Source of the DNA: an uncultured Bacilli bacterium
Lineage (GTDB): Bacteria > Bacillota_I > Bacilli_A > RF39 > UBA660
Reading direction: 5' to 3'
Assembly (NCBI GenBank): GCA_958413985.1
Contig: CATYVZ010000007.1
Span: 13,000-76,999, forward strand
DNA: 64,000 nucleotides
The notes under the pieces were generated by a model. It did not search any database. It saw only the letters and a program-made list of their open reading frames with translations, and was not told the origin of the DNA. Each line of letters starts with the position of its first letter. Positions within the stretch are counted from its first letter, which is position 1. Positions 27,167 to 36,243 of the stretch are shown here, piece by piece. The position numbers and the translations under genes were made by a program.

Positions 27167-27477
27167 AATGCATCGATAAATTTTTCGATCTTTTTAGCTT
27201 TCTCACCCAAGATGATCTTTAATTGATTGTCGATTTCGACAATACCTTGCGCTCCGATTTTTTGTATACCTTCTTTATTAACTAACTTGGTATCTTTCAA
27301 TTCGACGACAAAACGAGATTTGTTGGTTTCATAGCTGATAATGTTATCCTTACCACCTAGATACTCAACTAATTTATTAGCATCTAATTTGAAATCTTTT
27401 TGTTTTGATTTGACGATTGCGATGCCGATAATTATTAAAACAACTATAATAATTAAATATTGCCATATATGTTCCAT
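27160..27477 (-). CDS. Membrane-anchored EIIB(Glc)-like protein lacking the phosphorylated cysteine
   Basis: 105 aa. One membrane helix (residues 4-23), then a single small domain that aligns with the glucose-type PTS EIIB fold: KLVEYLGGKDNI at the start, KIGAQGIVEIDNQLKIILG at the end. In active EIIB the motif after the first strand is DACITRLRV with a phospho-cysteine; here it reads ETNKSRFVV, with Asn52 at the cysteine position. It therefore cannot carry phosphate by that route. There is no EIIC partner nearby. ATG 27477 follows GGTGATATTA. A regulatory or structural role is likely. Confidence 0.7.
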   Translation of the reverse strand: MEHIWQYLIIIVVLIIIGIAIVKSKQKDFKLDANKLVEYLGGKDNIISYETNKSRFVVELKDTKLVNKEGIQKIGAQGIVEIDNQLKIILGEKAKKIEKFIDALK

Positions 27478-27575
27478 TAATATCACCTTTTTAAATTATA
27501 CTATATTTTTTTGATTTTGCAAACATTTAATTGTATAAATCCTGATTTTAGTGTAATATAATAATGGGTGAGGTT

Positions 27576-28700
27576 ATGAAAAAAGTATCTAAATATAGAG
27601 TCGATAAATGGCTTTTACTAATTTTATTTGTTTTCATCATCATAAGTCTTGTAACTATCAACAGCGCCCAGATATTGATATCTAACGACACTTTAGTTAT
27701 TAAGCAGATTCTTTGGTATGTCGCTGGTTTTATTGTCGCTTATTTTATCATGTTTATTGGCAATGATTTTATCTATAAAAATGTTTGGATATTTTATATT
27801 ATTGGTGTACTATCTTTACTGGGACTTTTATTATTTGCAACACCGATCAATAACGCTAAATGTTGGTATAGTATTCCTGGAATTGGGACAATTCAACCGA
27901 GTGAATTTATGAAAATAATTCTCATCATCACCTTAGGAACGATGATCCACAAATTTAATGAGCAATATCCTAAACCAAGTGTGATGGAAGAATTTAAGTT
28001 TTTAATTAAAGTTATCATTGTCGTATTAATACCAAGTGTTCTTACTTTTTTACAACCAGATACAGGTGTAGTATTAATATATTTGTTAATTACTATTGTG
28101 ATGTTGTTTATCTCTGGTATCAGATATCGGTGGTTTATTATCTTGTTTTCACTTTTATTAGCTGGTATCGCTTTAGTTTTAATTATCTATTTTACTAATA
28201 CTGATTTATTTATAAGCCTTTTTGGAACAGATTTTTTTCTTCGCGTCGATCGTTTGTTAGATTGGTCAAGTAGTAGTGGTTATCAATTAGAAAATGGAAT
28301 TACTAGTATCGGTGCGGGAGGATTTCTCGGTATGGGTGCTAATAATACGCCAATTTACTTTCCTGAACCCCAAACTGATTTTATCTTTGCTGTCTATGCT
28401 AATAACTTTGGGTTCTTAGGAGTATTATTTTTATTATCTTTAATTGCTGTTTTTGATATTAAATTGATTTTTTTAGCAATTAAAAATACCAACTTAACTA
28501 ACAAATATATTATCGCTGGTATCGTTGGCATGTTAATTTATCAACAATTACAGAACATCGGAATGACTTTTGGATTAATGCCGATTACTGGAATTACCCT
28601 ACCTTTTATCAGTTATGGTGGGTCATCTCTTTTAAGTTATATGATCATGATGGGAATTATTTTTAATATTTCCAATGAAACAATCAGATATACTAATTAA
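27576..28700 (+). CDS. SEDS-family peptidoglycan glycosyltransferase (RodA/FtsW/SpoVE), probably RodA-like
   Basis: 374 aa with about ten membrane helices. Family motifs: GTIQPSEFMK, LQPDTGVVLIYL, PEPQTDFIFAVYANNFGFLG, and NIGMTFGLMPITGITLPFISYGGSSLLSYM. It polymerises lipid II with a class B PBP. NIGMT and GLMPITG are closer to RodA, but FtsW/SpoVE is not excluded. The annotated start is ATG 27576; the ATG at 27564 belongs to the GGGTGAGG ribosome binding site. Confidence 0.88.
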   Translation: MKKVSKYRVDKWLLLILFVFIIISLVTINSAQILISNDTLVIKQILWYVAGFIVAYFIMFIGNDFIYKNVWIFYIIGVLSLLGLLLFATPINNAKCWYSIPGIGTIQPSEFMKIILIITLGTMIHKFNEQYPKPSVMEEFKFLIKVIIVVLIPSVLTFLQPDTGVVLIYLLITIVMLFISGIRYRWFIILFSLLLAGIALVLIIYFTNTDLFISLFGTDFFLRVDRLLDWSSSSGYQLENGITSIGAGGFLGMGANNTPIYFPEPQTDFIFAVYANNFGFLGVLFLLSLIAVFDIKLIFLAIKNTNLTNKYIIAGIVGMLIYQQLQNIGMTFGLMPITGITLPFISYGGSSLLSYMIMMGIIFNISNETIRYTN

Positions 28701-28728
28701 ACCATTTGTTATATACAAATGGTTTAAT
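28696..28728 (+). terminator. Hairpin after the SEDS gene
   Basis: Perfect 13-bp stem ATTAAACCATTTG / CAAATGGTTTAAT, loop 7 nt, beginning within the TAA stop codon. The T-run is short; it may work together with the next hairpin. Confidence 0.55.
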
Positions 28729-28730
28729 CA

Positions 28731-28757
28731 TAAAAACAACTATTCTTCAGTTGTTTT
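28731..28757 (-). terminator. Intrinsic terminator of rpmF
   Basis: Stem AAAACAACT / AGTTGTTTT with the rpmF stop codon in the loop, followed on the minus strand by TTTT. It is back-to-back with the SEDS hairpin. Confidence 0.6.
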
Positions 28758-28922
28758 AATTACTTCTTTATTTTTATATGTGCCACAGTTTTTACATACT
28801 CGATGTGGTTTGACACTTTCACCACATTTTGGACATTTTACTGTTTCATTAGCGTCGATGCAATAATGAGTTCTTCTTTTACGTCCACGAGTTTTACTAA
28901 CTTTTCTAAATGGTACTGCCAT
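28740..28922 (-). CDS. rpmF: Ribosomal protein L32
   Basis: 60 aa. Opens MAVPFRKVSKTRGRKRRTH and has the zinc ribbon CPKCGESVKPHRVCKNCG, as in L32. It follows the YceD (DUF177) gene by 23 nt, a near-universal pair in Bacteria. Confidence 0.97.
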   Translation of the reverse strand: MAVPFRKVSKTRGRKRRTHYCIDANETVKCPKCGESVKPHRVCKNCGTYKNKEVIKTTEE

Positions 28923-28945
28923 TTATAACACCTCTTTCCTTATAA

Positions 28946-29371
28946 TTATTCCTCATCAGTTATAAATTTCCAACCATTACCTTCTTTTTTAACATCAGAT
29001 AAGTCTTTATTTACAACTCTAAGGGGGATTTCCATTACTATATTTTCCCATATTATTGGAAAAATATCAATACTATTTCCACTATTTTTAGTATTTTCTA
29101 ATCCTTTTTCATCGATATCATCGTCGATTTTGATGGTAAAAGGATATTCAGTTGGTTTTAAACTGATTGCACAAGGTAAAATCATAATACCTTCGACGAC
29201 AACATTTAAATGTAACTGTTCAAAGTGGTTAGTAATATCACCAGTAATTTTAACGTTATTTAAAGCTAAAATACCAGTGTTTTCTAATTGATCCTCAGTA
29301 AATGAATAATCTAAGTCAATTAAAGCATATTCATCGATTCCACTTTTTAATCTTGTAATATCAATATTCAT
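28946..29371 (-). CDS. YceD/DUF177 family protein
   Basis: 141 aa. Position directly upstream of rpmF plus the sequence pattern (ITGDITNHFEQLHLNVVVEG, LPCAISLKP, then acidic middle and SIDIFPIIWENIVMEIPLRV) identify the DUF177 family, implicated in 23S rRNA accumulation in E. coli and plants. The usual second CxxC-like cysteine is absent; only LPC remains. ATG 29371 has GGTGATTTCG upstream; a GTG at 29383 is part of the site. Confidence 0.88.
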   Translation of the reverse strand: MNIDITRLKSGIDEYALIDLDYSFTEDQLENTGILALNNVKITGDITNHFEQLHLNVVVEGIMILPCAISLKPTEYPFTIKIDDDIDEKGLENTKNSGNSIDIFPIIWENIVMEIPLRVVNKDLSDVKKEGNGWKFITDEE

Positions 29372-29448
29372 CGAAATCACCAAATTAATTATACAGAAAA
29401 AGTTTTAAAAAGTAAACAAAAATGTTATAATTTATTTGGTGATTAACG

Positions 29449-30531
29449 ATGGTGGGTATTATTGGTGAATATAATCCATTTCACAATGGACATTTATATC
29501 ATATAAAAAAAGTAAAAGAAATGTTTAAGGATGAAACAATATGTTTAGTATTAGTCGGTAATTTTTTAAATAGAGGTGATGTTAGTACTATCGAAAAATA
29601 TGACAAAACTCACCTTGCTTTAGAATATGGCGTCGATTTAGTTGTCGAACTACCTACTACTTTTGCCATCCAATCAGCAGATATATATGCTTACGGTGCT
29701 ATAAATATCTTAAATCATTTAAAATGTGATTATTTAGTATTTGGTAGCGAATCAAACAATTTAGAAACTTTAAACAAAATAGCTGATTTTCAAATAAATA
29801 ATAAAATTAATATCAGTGAATACGTCAAAAAAGGTTATAATTACCCTACTAGCTTATCTTTAGCTATACAAAAAGAATTAAATATAAAAATTGATTCTCC
29901 TAATGATCTACTCGGAATTAGTTACATTAAAGCTATTAAAAAACTAAATAGTTCCATCAAACCAATCACAATTAAAAGAACCAATTGTTATCATGATTTA
30001 GAAACTAGCGGTCAAATAAGTAGCGCAACAAGCATTAGAAAACTAATTAATGACAATGAAAATATTGAAGAATTTGTACCCACTCAAACCTTAAAATATA
30101 TTAAAAATATAAATTTAGATAATTTTTATCCAATTATAAAATATAAAATTATGACCGACGATTTAACTAAATATCAAGATATTGATTGTAACTTAAGTAA
30201 TTCATTAAAAAAGCATATTGATAAAGCTTGCAATATCGAAGAATTAGTTAATGCTGTTAAATGCAAAAATTATACTTATAACAAAATAAAAAGATGTATA
30301 GTTCATATATTATGTTGCTTATATAAAGATAATTATAAAATTGAATATATTCATGTCTTAGGCTTTAATCAAAAAGGAAAAAATTATTTAAACAAAATCA
30401 AAAAAGAAATAACTTTACCGCTTATAACCAATTATAATAAATTATTAGATTATCAATTATTAACTGACAAAATATATTATTTAATTACTAATGAAATAAA
30501 AGCAAATAAACCAATTTTTAAAAACGATTAA
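29449..30531 (+). CDS. tmcAL: tRNA(Met) cytidine acetate ligase
   Basis: 360 aa. Makes N4-acetylcytidine at the wobble position of elongator tRNA-Met using acetate and ATP. The nucleotidyltransferase opening VGIIGEYNPFHNGHLYHI carries the HxGH-like motif. Later motifs include VVELPTTFAIQSADIYA, FGSESNN, NDLLGISYIKAI and ISSATSIRKLI, all characteristic of YlbM/TmcAL. ATG follows GGTGATTAACG. Divergent from the yceD-rpmF pair. Confidence 0.95.
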   Translation: MVGIIGEYNPFHNGHLYHIKKVKEMFKDETICLVLVGNFLNRGDVSTIEKYDKTHLALEYGVDLVVELPTTFAIQSADIYAYGAINILNHLKCDYLVFGSESNNLETLNKIADFQINNKINISEYVKKGYNYPTSLSLAIQKELNIKIDSPNDLLGISYIKAIKKLNSSIKPITIKRTNCYHDLETSGQISSATSIRKLINDNENIEEFVPTQTLKYIKNINLDNFYPIIKYKIMTDDLTKYQDIDCNLSNSLKKHIDKACNIEELVNAVKCKNYTYNKIKRCIVHILCCLYKDNYKIEYIHVLGFNQKGKNYLNKIKKEITLPLITNYNKLLDYQLLTDKIYYLITNEIKANKPIFKND

Positions 30532-30535
30532 GAAT

Positions 30536-30564
30536 TTGACAAAATTAAAAAAATATACTATAAT
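30536..30564 (+). promoter_or_regulatory. Consensus sigma-A promoter of the MarR operon
   Basis: TTGACA (30536-30541), 17-nt spacer, TATAAT (30559-30564): both hexamers match the consensus exactly. The start codon is 30 nt downstream behind AAAGGAG. So strong a core promoter usually implies repression, here probably by the MarR protein itself. Confidence 0.85.
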
Positions 30565-30593
30565 GTTAGCATACTTACAAAGAAAGGAGATAT

Positions 30594-31013
30594 ATGAATG
30601 AATTTTATGAATTGAGTCGCGATATTTTAATCTTAATGGCTCATAAGTTACAACCAAGATTTCAAGAATTAGGTATTTATCCCGGACAAGAAGTGTTTCT
30701 TAATATTATAGCTAATAATGACGGAATCACCGCCATCGAACTAGCAAGTCTTACTAATCGGAAACGTTCAACTATTACTAAAGCCTTGCAAAGTTTAGAA
30801 AAAAATGGTTATATTGAAAGAAAATCTTCTAGCGACAAAAGAAAATTGCCTATTTATATAACCCCAAAAGGAAAAGAGCTAAATGAAGAAGTTTTAAAAA
30901 ACATTAAGAGCATTTGGTCAGATTTAGAGAAAAAAATAACAGAAGAAGAAAAAAATACTGTTATTAATTTGTTGAAAAAAATTAAAGAAGATTTAAAGGA
31001 GGAAAAATGTTAA
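30594..31013 (+). CDS. MarR-family transcriptional regulator
   Basis: 139 aa winged-helix protein. Helix-turn-helix and wing are seen as ITAIELASLTNRKRSTITKALQ followed by LEKNGYIERKSSSDKRKLPIYITPKGKEL, the standard MarR core; dimerization helices lie at both ends. It is the first gene of a two-gene operon with a DUF308 membrane protein, overlapping by 7 nt. Autoregulation is likely from the perfect promoter upstream. The ligand is unknown. Confidence 0.92.
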   Translation: MNEFYELSRDILILMAHKLQPRFQELGIYPGQEVFLNIIANNDGITAIELASLTNRKRSTITKALQSLEKNGYIERKSSSDKRKLPIYITPKGKELNEEVLKNIKSIWSDLEKKITEEEKNTVINLLKKIKEDLKEEKC

Positions 31014-31546
31014 AAGAATATATTAAAAAATATAATAAAAGTTCAATTATTACATCTATTTTAATGATTATTGCTGCTATTTTATTAATAATAAAACCGA
31101 TAGAAACTATGAAATGGATCATCGTTCTTATCAGTGCGATCATTATAATTGATGGCGTTTTTGATTTTATCAACTATTTTCGAAGCGATAAAGAAACTAA
31201 ATTATACAGTTTTGGATTGGTAGAAGGATTATTAGAAGTTTTAGCTGGTGTCCTAATTATTTTAAACAAAGATATCCTAATTACTTTTTTACCTTTAATC
31301 TTAGGAATTTGGATTATCTTAAAAAACATAATAAGAATTCAATTAGCTATCAATTTAAAACAAATTTCTAATAGCTGGTATTTACTTTTAATACTTGCAA
31401 TTTTATCTTTATTACTTGGAATTTTAATTATTTTAAATCCATTTGGTAGTATAATTGCAATATCTTTATTGGCAGGAATATTCTTATTGATGACTGAAAT
31501 AGTTAATTTAATTGAAAACATTTATCTAATGATAAAATTAAAATAA
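31007..31546 (+). CDS. HdeD-like (DUF308) membrane protein
   Basis: 179 aa with six hydrophobic helices in three pairs and short loops, typical of DUF308/HdeD proteins, which are linked to acid or envelope stress in enterics. Translation starts inside the end of the MarR gene behind AGGAGG, so synthesis is coupled. It is the probable target of the MarR switch. Confidence 0.8.
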   Translation: MLKEYIKKYNKSSIITSILMIIAAILLIIKPIETMKWIIVLISAIIIIDGVFDFINYFRSDKETKLYSFGLVEGLLEVLAGVLIILNKDILITFLPLILGIWIILKNIIRIQLAINLKQISNSWYLLLILAILSLLLGILIILNPFGSIIAISLLAGIFLLMTEIVNLIENIYLMIKLK

Positions 31547-31575
31547 GCGCTAACTTAATTGTTAACGCTTTTTAT
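31545..31575. terminator. Shared terminator between the DUF308 gene and miaA
   Basis: Stem AAGCGCTAAC / GTTAACGCTT with one mismatch that becomes G-U in the minus-strand RNA. T-runs flank it on both sides, so it can serve both converging genes. It covers the last codons of miaA. Confidence 0.7.
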
Positions 31576-32439
31576 ATAATCATAAACTTCAGTAATTGTT
31601 TTATTAAAATTAGTAAAATCGACATTAAACCAAACAACATTCATCTGATTATTAAACCAAGTATATTGTCTTTTAGCATACTTTCGACTATTATGTTTGA
31701 TTTCTTCTAAACAATCATTTAAACTTTTTATTCCTTCAAAATAAGGAAATAATTCTTTATATCCAATCGGCGTCATAACGGCCTTAGACCGAATAGTAGA
31801 ATTATATATCATTTTAGCTTCATCTAGTAAACCAGTTTTGACCATCTCATCTACTCTTTGATTAATTCGTTCATATAATATATCACGGCTAGTAGTCAAT
31901 CCTATAAAAATAGTATCATATAACAATTTATCGGTTTTTTCTTTAGCACTAAATTTTTTGTTGTTATTCAAACAGTAATTTAAAGCTCTAACTAATCTCT
32001 TACGATTATTAACATGGATATTAATACTATCATCAATTTGCTTTAATTTATTATATATTTCTTCATTACTTAAATCTTCAAACTGATTATCACTATTTTC
32101 TTTTTCGAATTTATAATCATATAAAGCAGCTTTAATATATAAACCAGTCCCACCTACTAAAATGGGTGTTTTACCTCTTTTAATAACATCATCAATTATT
32201 TTACGACAATCTTTTTGATAATCATAAACCGTATAATTTTCTTTAATATCTTTAATATCAAATAAATGATGAGGGATATTTTCTTTTTCTTCTTCTTTAA
32301 TTTTAGCGGTTGCTATATCTAAATTTTGATATATTTGTGTACTATCTGCATTAATTATTTCCCCATCTAATAATTTAGCTAATTGTAAGCCCATCTTTGT
32401 TTTGCCAACCCCAGTTGGTCCTAAAATAACGATAACCAT
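31555..32439 (-). CDS. miaA: tRNA dimethylallyltransferase
   Basis: 294 aa. Adds the isopentenyl group to A37 of tRNAs reading U-starting codons. P-loop ILGPTGVGKTK, then NADSTQIYQNLDIATAK, PHHLFDI, PILVGGTGLYIKA, RRLVRAL-like RKRLVRALNY, and the C-terminal KRQYTWF are the family series. ATG follows AGAGGTG. Single gene, convergent with the MarR operon. Confidence 0.96.
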   Translation of the reverse strand: MVIVILGPTGVGKTKMGLQLAKLLDGEIINADSTQIYQNLDIATAKIKEEEKENIPHHLFDIKDIKENYTVYDYQKDCRKIIDDVIKRGKTPILVGGTGLYIKAALYDYKFEKENSDNQFEDLSNEEIYNKLKQIDDSINIHVNNRKRLVRALNYCLNNNKKFSAKEKTDKLLYDTIFIGLTTSRDILYERINQRVDEMVKTGLLDEAKMIYNSTIRSKAVMTPIGYKELFPYFEGIKSLNDCLEEIKHNSRKYAKRQYTWFNNQMNVVWFNVDFTNFNKTITEVYDYIKSVNN

Positions 32440-32525
32440 AAAGCACCTCTTTCAAATATTATAGATAAAATGGGTTGATTAGTCAATCAACTTTATTTAA
32501 CAGCATATAATTAAGTGGTGATAAA

Positions 32526-33602
32526 ATGAAAATATGTGTATATGCAATTTGTAAAAACGAAGAAAAATTTGTCGATCGCTTTTGTGAGTCTATTAAAGAT
32601 GCTGATGGTATTTTTGTCCTTGATACTGGTTCAAAAGATGATACTGTTAATCGCTTAAAAGCTCATGGTGTAACAGTCGAACAAAAAATAATCGATCCAT
32701 GGCGTTTTGATGTAGCAAGAAATTTATCGTTAGATTTAATTCCAGAAGATTATGATGTGTGTGTATGTCTTGATTTAGATGAAGTTTTAGAAAAAGGTTG
32801 GAAAGATGTTATTTTAAACAACTGGAAAGAAGATACAACTAGAATGCGATATAATTATATCTGGCGATATGATGAGCACGGAAATCCTAGCGTTAATTTT
32901 TTATCTGATAAAATTCATGCTCGAAAAAATTATAAATGGGTTAACCCTGTTCATGAAATATTAAAATACGAAGGAAACGAAAAATTTATTACATGTGAAA
33001 ATTTAACGATCAGTCATTATCCAGATGATACTAAATCTCGTTCATCGTATCTACCACTTTTAGAATTAGCTATTAAAGAAGATCCAACTAACGATCGAAA
33101 TATGCATTATCTAGGTCGAGAATATATGTATTATCAAAGATGGAATGAAGCTATCGACACTTTGATAAAGCATTTATCTTTACTTACTGCTTTATGGAAA
33201 GATGAACGATGTGCTTCGATGCGATTTATAGCTAGAAGTTATAAAAATTTAAACCGATTTGACGAAGCAAAAATGTGGTTAGAAAAAGCAATCAAAGAGG
33301 CACCTTATTTAAGAGATCCTTATGTCGAGTTCGCTTTACTTTGTTATCAGTTGGAAGAATGGGAAAACGTCGCAAAATACTGTAATGCAGCCTTAAAAAT
33401 TGAAACTCATGCTAAAAGTTATATTAATGAAATTTTTAGTTGGGATTATACTATCTATGATTTATTATCTATTTCTTATTTTAATTTAGGTAAATTTGAT
33501 TTAGCTTTAGAAAATGTGATTAAAGCAATCGAAATGAATCCAGATGATGAAAGACTTAAAAATAACAAATTACTAATCGAAAAAGCTTTGGAAAAAAATT
33601 AA
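32526..33602 (+). CDS. Family 2 glycosyltransferase with TPR repeats
   Basis: 358 aa, cytosolic. The N-terminal ~200 residues are a GT-A domain: ICVYAICKNEEKFVDRF at the nucleotide site, VLDTGSKDDTV, and DLDE (in CLDLDEVLEKGW) as the DxD-type metal site. The C-terminal ~150 residues contain at least three TPR-like helix pairs (NRFDEAKMWLEKAIKEAP, GKFDLALENVIKAIEMNP). The layout resembles SunS-type and other TPR glycosyltransferases that act on peptides or glycans; the acceptor is unknown. ATG follows GGTGATAAA. It stands alone, with a shared terminator behind it. Confidence 0.82.
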   Translation: MKICVYAICKNEEKFVDRFCESIKDADGIFVLDTGSKDDTVNRLKAHGVTVEQKIIDPWRFDVARNLSLDLIPEDYDVCVCLDLDEVLEKGWKDVILNNWKEDTTRMRYNYIWRYDEHGNPSVNFLSDKIHARKNYKWVNPVHEILKYEGNEKFITCENLTISHYPDDTKSRSSYLPLLELAIKEDPTNDRNMHYLGREYMYYQRWNEAIDTLIKHLSLLTALWKDERCASMRFIARSYKNLNRFDEAKMWLEKAIKEAPYLRDPYVEFALLCYQLEEWENVAKYCNAALKIETHAKSYINEIFSWDYTIYDLLSISYFNLGKFDLALENVIKAIEMNPDDERLKNNKLLIEKALEKN

Positions 33603-33629
33603 AAATGATATATTAAAATGTTTTTACAT

Positions 33630-33660
33630 AAAAAGATACTTTAATCGAAGTATCTTTTTA
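33630..33660. terminator. Bidirectional terminator between the GT2-TPR gene and queA
   Basis: Perfect stem AAAAAGATACTT / AAGTATCTTTTT with a 6-nt loop between converging genes; T-rich on both strands. Confidence 0.85.
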
Positions 33661-33670
33661 ATATTTGTAA

Positions 33671-34690
33671 TTATCTATCTTTTTTGATAAACATACTATC
33701 GCCAAAACTAAAAAAACGATAGTTATTTTTTATTGCTTCATTATAAGCATTCATAATATATTCTTTAGTAGCAAAGGCACTTACTAACATAACTAAAGTC
33801 GATTTAGGTAAATGAAAATTAGTAATTAAACAATCGATGACTTTAAATTGGTAACCCGGATAAATAAATATATCTGTCCAACCACTACACTCTTTAAATT
33901 GACCATATAAATTCATTATTGTTTCTAAAGTTCTAGTTGTCGTTGTCCCAACTGCAATAATTCTTCCCCTTCGGTTGTTCAATGTCTCAGCAGTTGTTTG
34001 ATCCATCATATAAAATTCACTATGCATTTTATGTTTAGTTACATCTTCGACATTAACTGGTTTAAAAGTTCCTAAACCTACGTGTAAAGTTATTGGAACA
34101 ATTTTTATTCCTTTGACTTTTATTTTTTCTAATAGTTCGTTAGTAAAATGTAGCCCAGCAGTTGGCGCTGCTGCACTACCTTCATTTTTAGCATAAATAG
34201 TTTGATATCTATTTTTATCTTTTAATTTTTCATGAATATAAGGTGGTAATGGCATCGTTCCTAACTCATCTAATATTTCATATAAAATACCGTCATAAAT
34301 AAATTCAAATATTCTAATTCCCTCATCTTTTACCGCGACGCATTTTACTTTCAATTTATCGCTAAATTTAATTATTGTTCCTACTTTTACTCTCTTAGCT
34401 GGCTTTACTAAACATTCCCAATTATTAGCAATTTCTTTTAACATTAATATTTCAATGACTGCATTAGTTTCTTCTTTAATACCAATTAATCTAGCAGGTA
34501 TTACCTTGGTATCATTGATCACTAATATATCGTCTTTTTCTAAATAATTTAATATATCTTTAAAGTGCCTGTGTTCAATATTGCCTGTTTCTTTATCTAA
34601 AACTAGTAATTTAGAGGCATCTCTTTTTTCTAAAGGGGTTTGGGCTATTAAATTTTCTGGCAAATAATAATCGAAGTCATCTGTTTTCAT
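33671..34690 (-). CDS. queA: S-adenosylmethionine:tRNA ribosyltransferase-isomerase
   Basis: 339 aa. Transfers ribose from SAM to the 7-deazaguanine of tRNA, the penultimate step of queuosine synthesis. Motifs: DFDYYLPENLIAQTPLEKRDASKLL, NDTKVIPARL, GSAAAPTAGLHFT, HVGLGTF, GTTTTRTLE and TNFHLPKSTLVMLVSAF. Last gene of a ruvA-HAD-ruvB-queA run; ruvAB-queA is conserved in Bacillota. Confidence 0.97.
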   Translation of the reverse strand: MKTDDFDYYLPENLIAQTPLEKRDASKLLVLDKETGNIEHRHFKDILNYLEKDDILVINDTKVIPARLIGIKEETNAVIEILMLKEIANNWECLVKPAKRVKVGTIIKFSDKLKVKCVAVKDEGIRIFEFIYDGILYEILDELGTMPLPPYIHEKLKDKNRYQTIYAKNEGSAAAPTAGLHFTNELLEKIKVKGIKIVPITLHVGLGTFKPVNVEDVTKHKMHSEFYMMDQTTAETLNNRRGRIIAVGTTTTRTLETIMNLYGQFKECSGWTDIFIYPGYQFKVIDCLITNFHLPKSTLVMLVSAFATKEYIMNAYNEAIKNNYRFFSFGDSMFIKKDR

Positions 34691-34716
34691 AAATCTCTCC
34701 TCTTATTTTAAATTAA

Positions 34717-35736
34717 TTACATTAAATCTTCCATATCTAATCGATCTTGATGATTGATTTTTAAATGTTGGTAAGCTTTATCGGTAACTATTCTCCCACG
34801 ATTAGTGCGCTTAAGGAACCCATTTTGTAATAAATAAGGCTCATAGACATCTTCGATCGTCGTTGGTTCTTCGCCAATACTTGAAGCAATAGCATCAATC
34901 CCCACTGGACCACCATTGAATTTTTCGATTATCGCCTTTAATAAATTATAATCGGTTTCATCCAATCCTAATTCGTCAACTTTTAGTTTATCTAAAGCTA
35001 AAGTAGTGATTTTTTTATCGATAACGCCATCACCCATAACCAAAGCAAAATCCCTTACTCTTTTAAACAAACGATTAGTAATACGTGGCGTTCCTCTACT
35101 TCTTTTAGCTAACTCGATCGCTGCATCTTCATCGATCGGTGTGTTTAAAACTCGACTCGTTCTTTGAGCAATTTTGGTTAGTTCTTCAACAGTATAATAG
35201 TTTAATTTAGATATAATTCCAAATCTATCTCTTAAAGGACTAGTTAAATCACCTGTTCTAGTCGTTGCCCCTACTAAAGTAAAGGGTGGTAGATCAATTT
35301 TAATGCTTCGGCTACTTGCTTCACTACCGACAATGATATCTAAAGTGAAATCTTCCATCGCTGAATATAATACTTCCTCAATATATCTAGGAATCCGGTG
35401 AATTTCATCGATGAATAAAACATCGCCTGGCTCTAAAGTCGATAAAATAGCAGCTAAATCGCCTGTTTTTTCGATGGCAGGACCGCTAGCTGTTTTAATA
35501 TTGGTTCCTAGTTCATTAGCTATTATATAAGCTAAAGTAGTCTTACCTAAACCTGGAGGACCATATAACAATACATGATCTAATGGTTCTTCTCTTAATT
35601 TAGCTGCTTTGATATAAACAGTTAAATTTTCTTTGATTTCACTTTGACCAATATATTCATCGATACTATCAGGGCGAATTGTCTTTTCGAAATTATCTTC
35701 TTTTAATTCTTTATTAGTAACTACTCTTTCATCCAT
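34717..35736 (-). CDS. ruvB: Holliday junction helicase RuvB
   Basis: 339 aa AAA+ motor for branch migration with RuvA. N-terminal RPDSIDEYIGQ, Walker A GPPGLGKTTL, Walker B LFIDEIHR, sensor TRTGDLTSPLRDRFG, and the C-terminal winged helix (GGPVGIDAIASSIGE, RGRIVTDKAYQHL). Six nt separate it from the upstream HAD gene. Confidence 0.98.
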   Translation of the reverse strand: MDERVVTNKELKEDNFEKTIRPDSIDEYIGQSEIKENLTVYIKAAKLREEPLDHVLLYGPPGLGKTTLAYIIANELGTNIKTASGPAIEKTGDLAAILSTLEPGDVLFIDEIHRIPRYIEEVLYSAMEDFTLDIIVGSEASSRSIKIDLPPFTLVGATTRTGDLTSPLRDRFGIISKLNYYTVEELTKIAQRTSRVLNTPIDEDAAIELAKRSRGTPRITNRLFKRVRDFALVMGDGVIDKKITTLALDKLKVDELGLDETDYNLLKAIIEKFNGGPVGIDAIASSIGEEPTTIEDVYEPYLLQNGFLKRTNRGRIVTDKAYQHLKINHQDRLDMEDLM

Positions 35737-35742
35737 TGATAT

Positions 35743-36243
35743 CTACTCCTTTATATATTTCAAAATTTCTAACCAATTATCTACACTATTTAAGCCTTCA
35801 TATTTATTGTTAAATAATAAAACATCTATTCCAAGTTTTTTTACTTCTAAGCAATTATTAATATGATCATCGATAAATAAGTCAATATTTAATTTATCAC
35901 ACATAATAGCTTTAGTTTGCTCATAACAATCAAAATAAGTTTTTTTAATCGGCAAATTATTTTTTGTGATAAAATCTTCGGTTATTTTTTTAGCATTATT
36001 AGAATAATAACTACCTCTTGCAGTTATGATATATAATTCATTAGTTTTACTTAACTCGTATAAAACTTCTAAAACATTAGGTTGCAATTCTACTTCTTTA
36101 TAAATATTATCTATGTGTTTAATGTAAAACGTTATTTTTTCTTCTTTAGTTTCAAATCCTTTTAAGCCATATTTGCTCAAATACTCTTTTATCTTTTCTT
36201 TAGTCTTAACAATGGTGTCATCTAAATCGATAGCTATTTTCAT
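35743..36243 (-). CDS. HAD-family nucleotidase-like hydrolase
   Basis: 166 aa. HAD motif I is IAIDLDDTIV (Asp6, Asp8), motif II YIITAR, and motif IV DLFIDDHINN. The layout resembles the NT5C/YqfW-type nucleotidases. It is inserted between ruvA and ruvB: ATG overlaps the ruvA stop by 4 nt and it ends 6 nt before ruvB. A clean-up role for nucleotides would suit repair, but that is a guess. Confidence 0.8.
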   Translation of the reverse strand: MKIAIDLDDTIVKTKEKIKEYLSKYGLKGFETKEEKITFYIKHIDNIYKEVELQPNVLEVLYELSKTNELYIITARGSYYSNNAKKITEDFITKNNLPIKKTYFDCYEQTKAIMCDKLNIDLFIDDHINNCLEVKKLGIDVLLFNNKYEGLNSVDNWLEILKYIKE

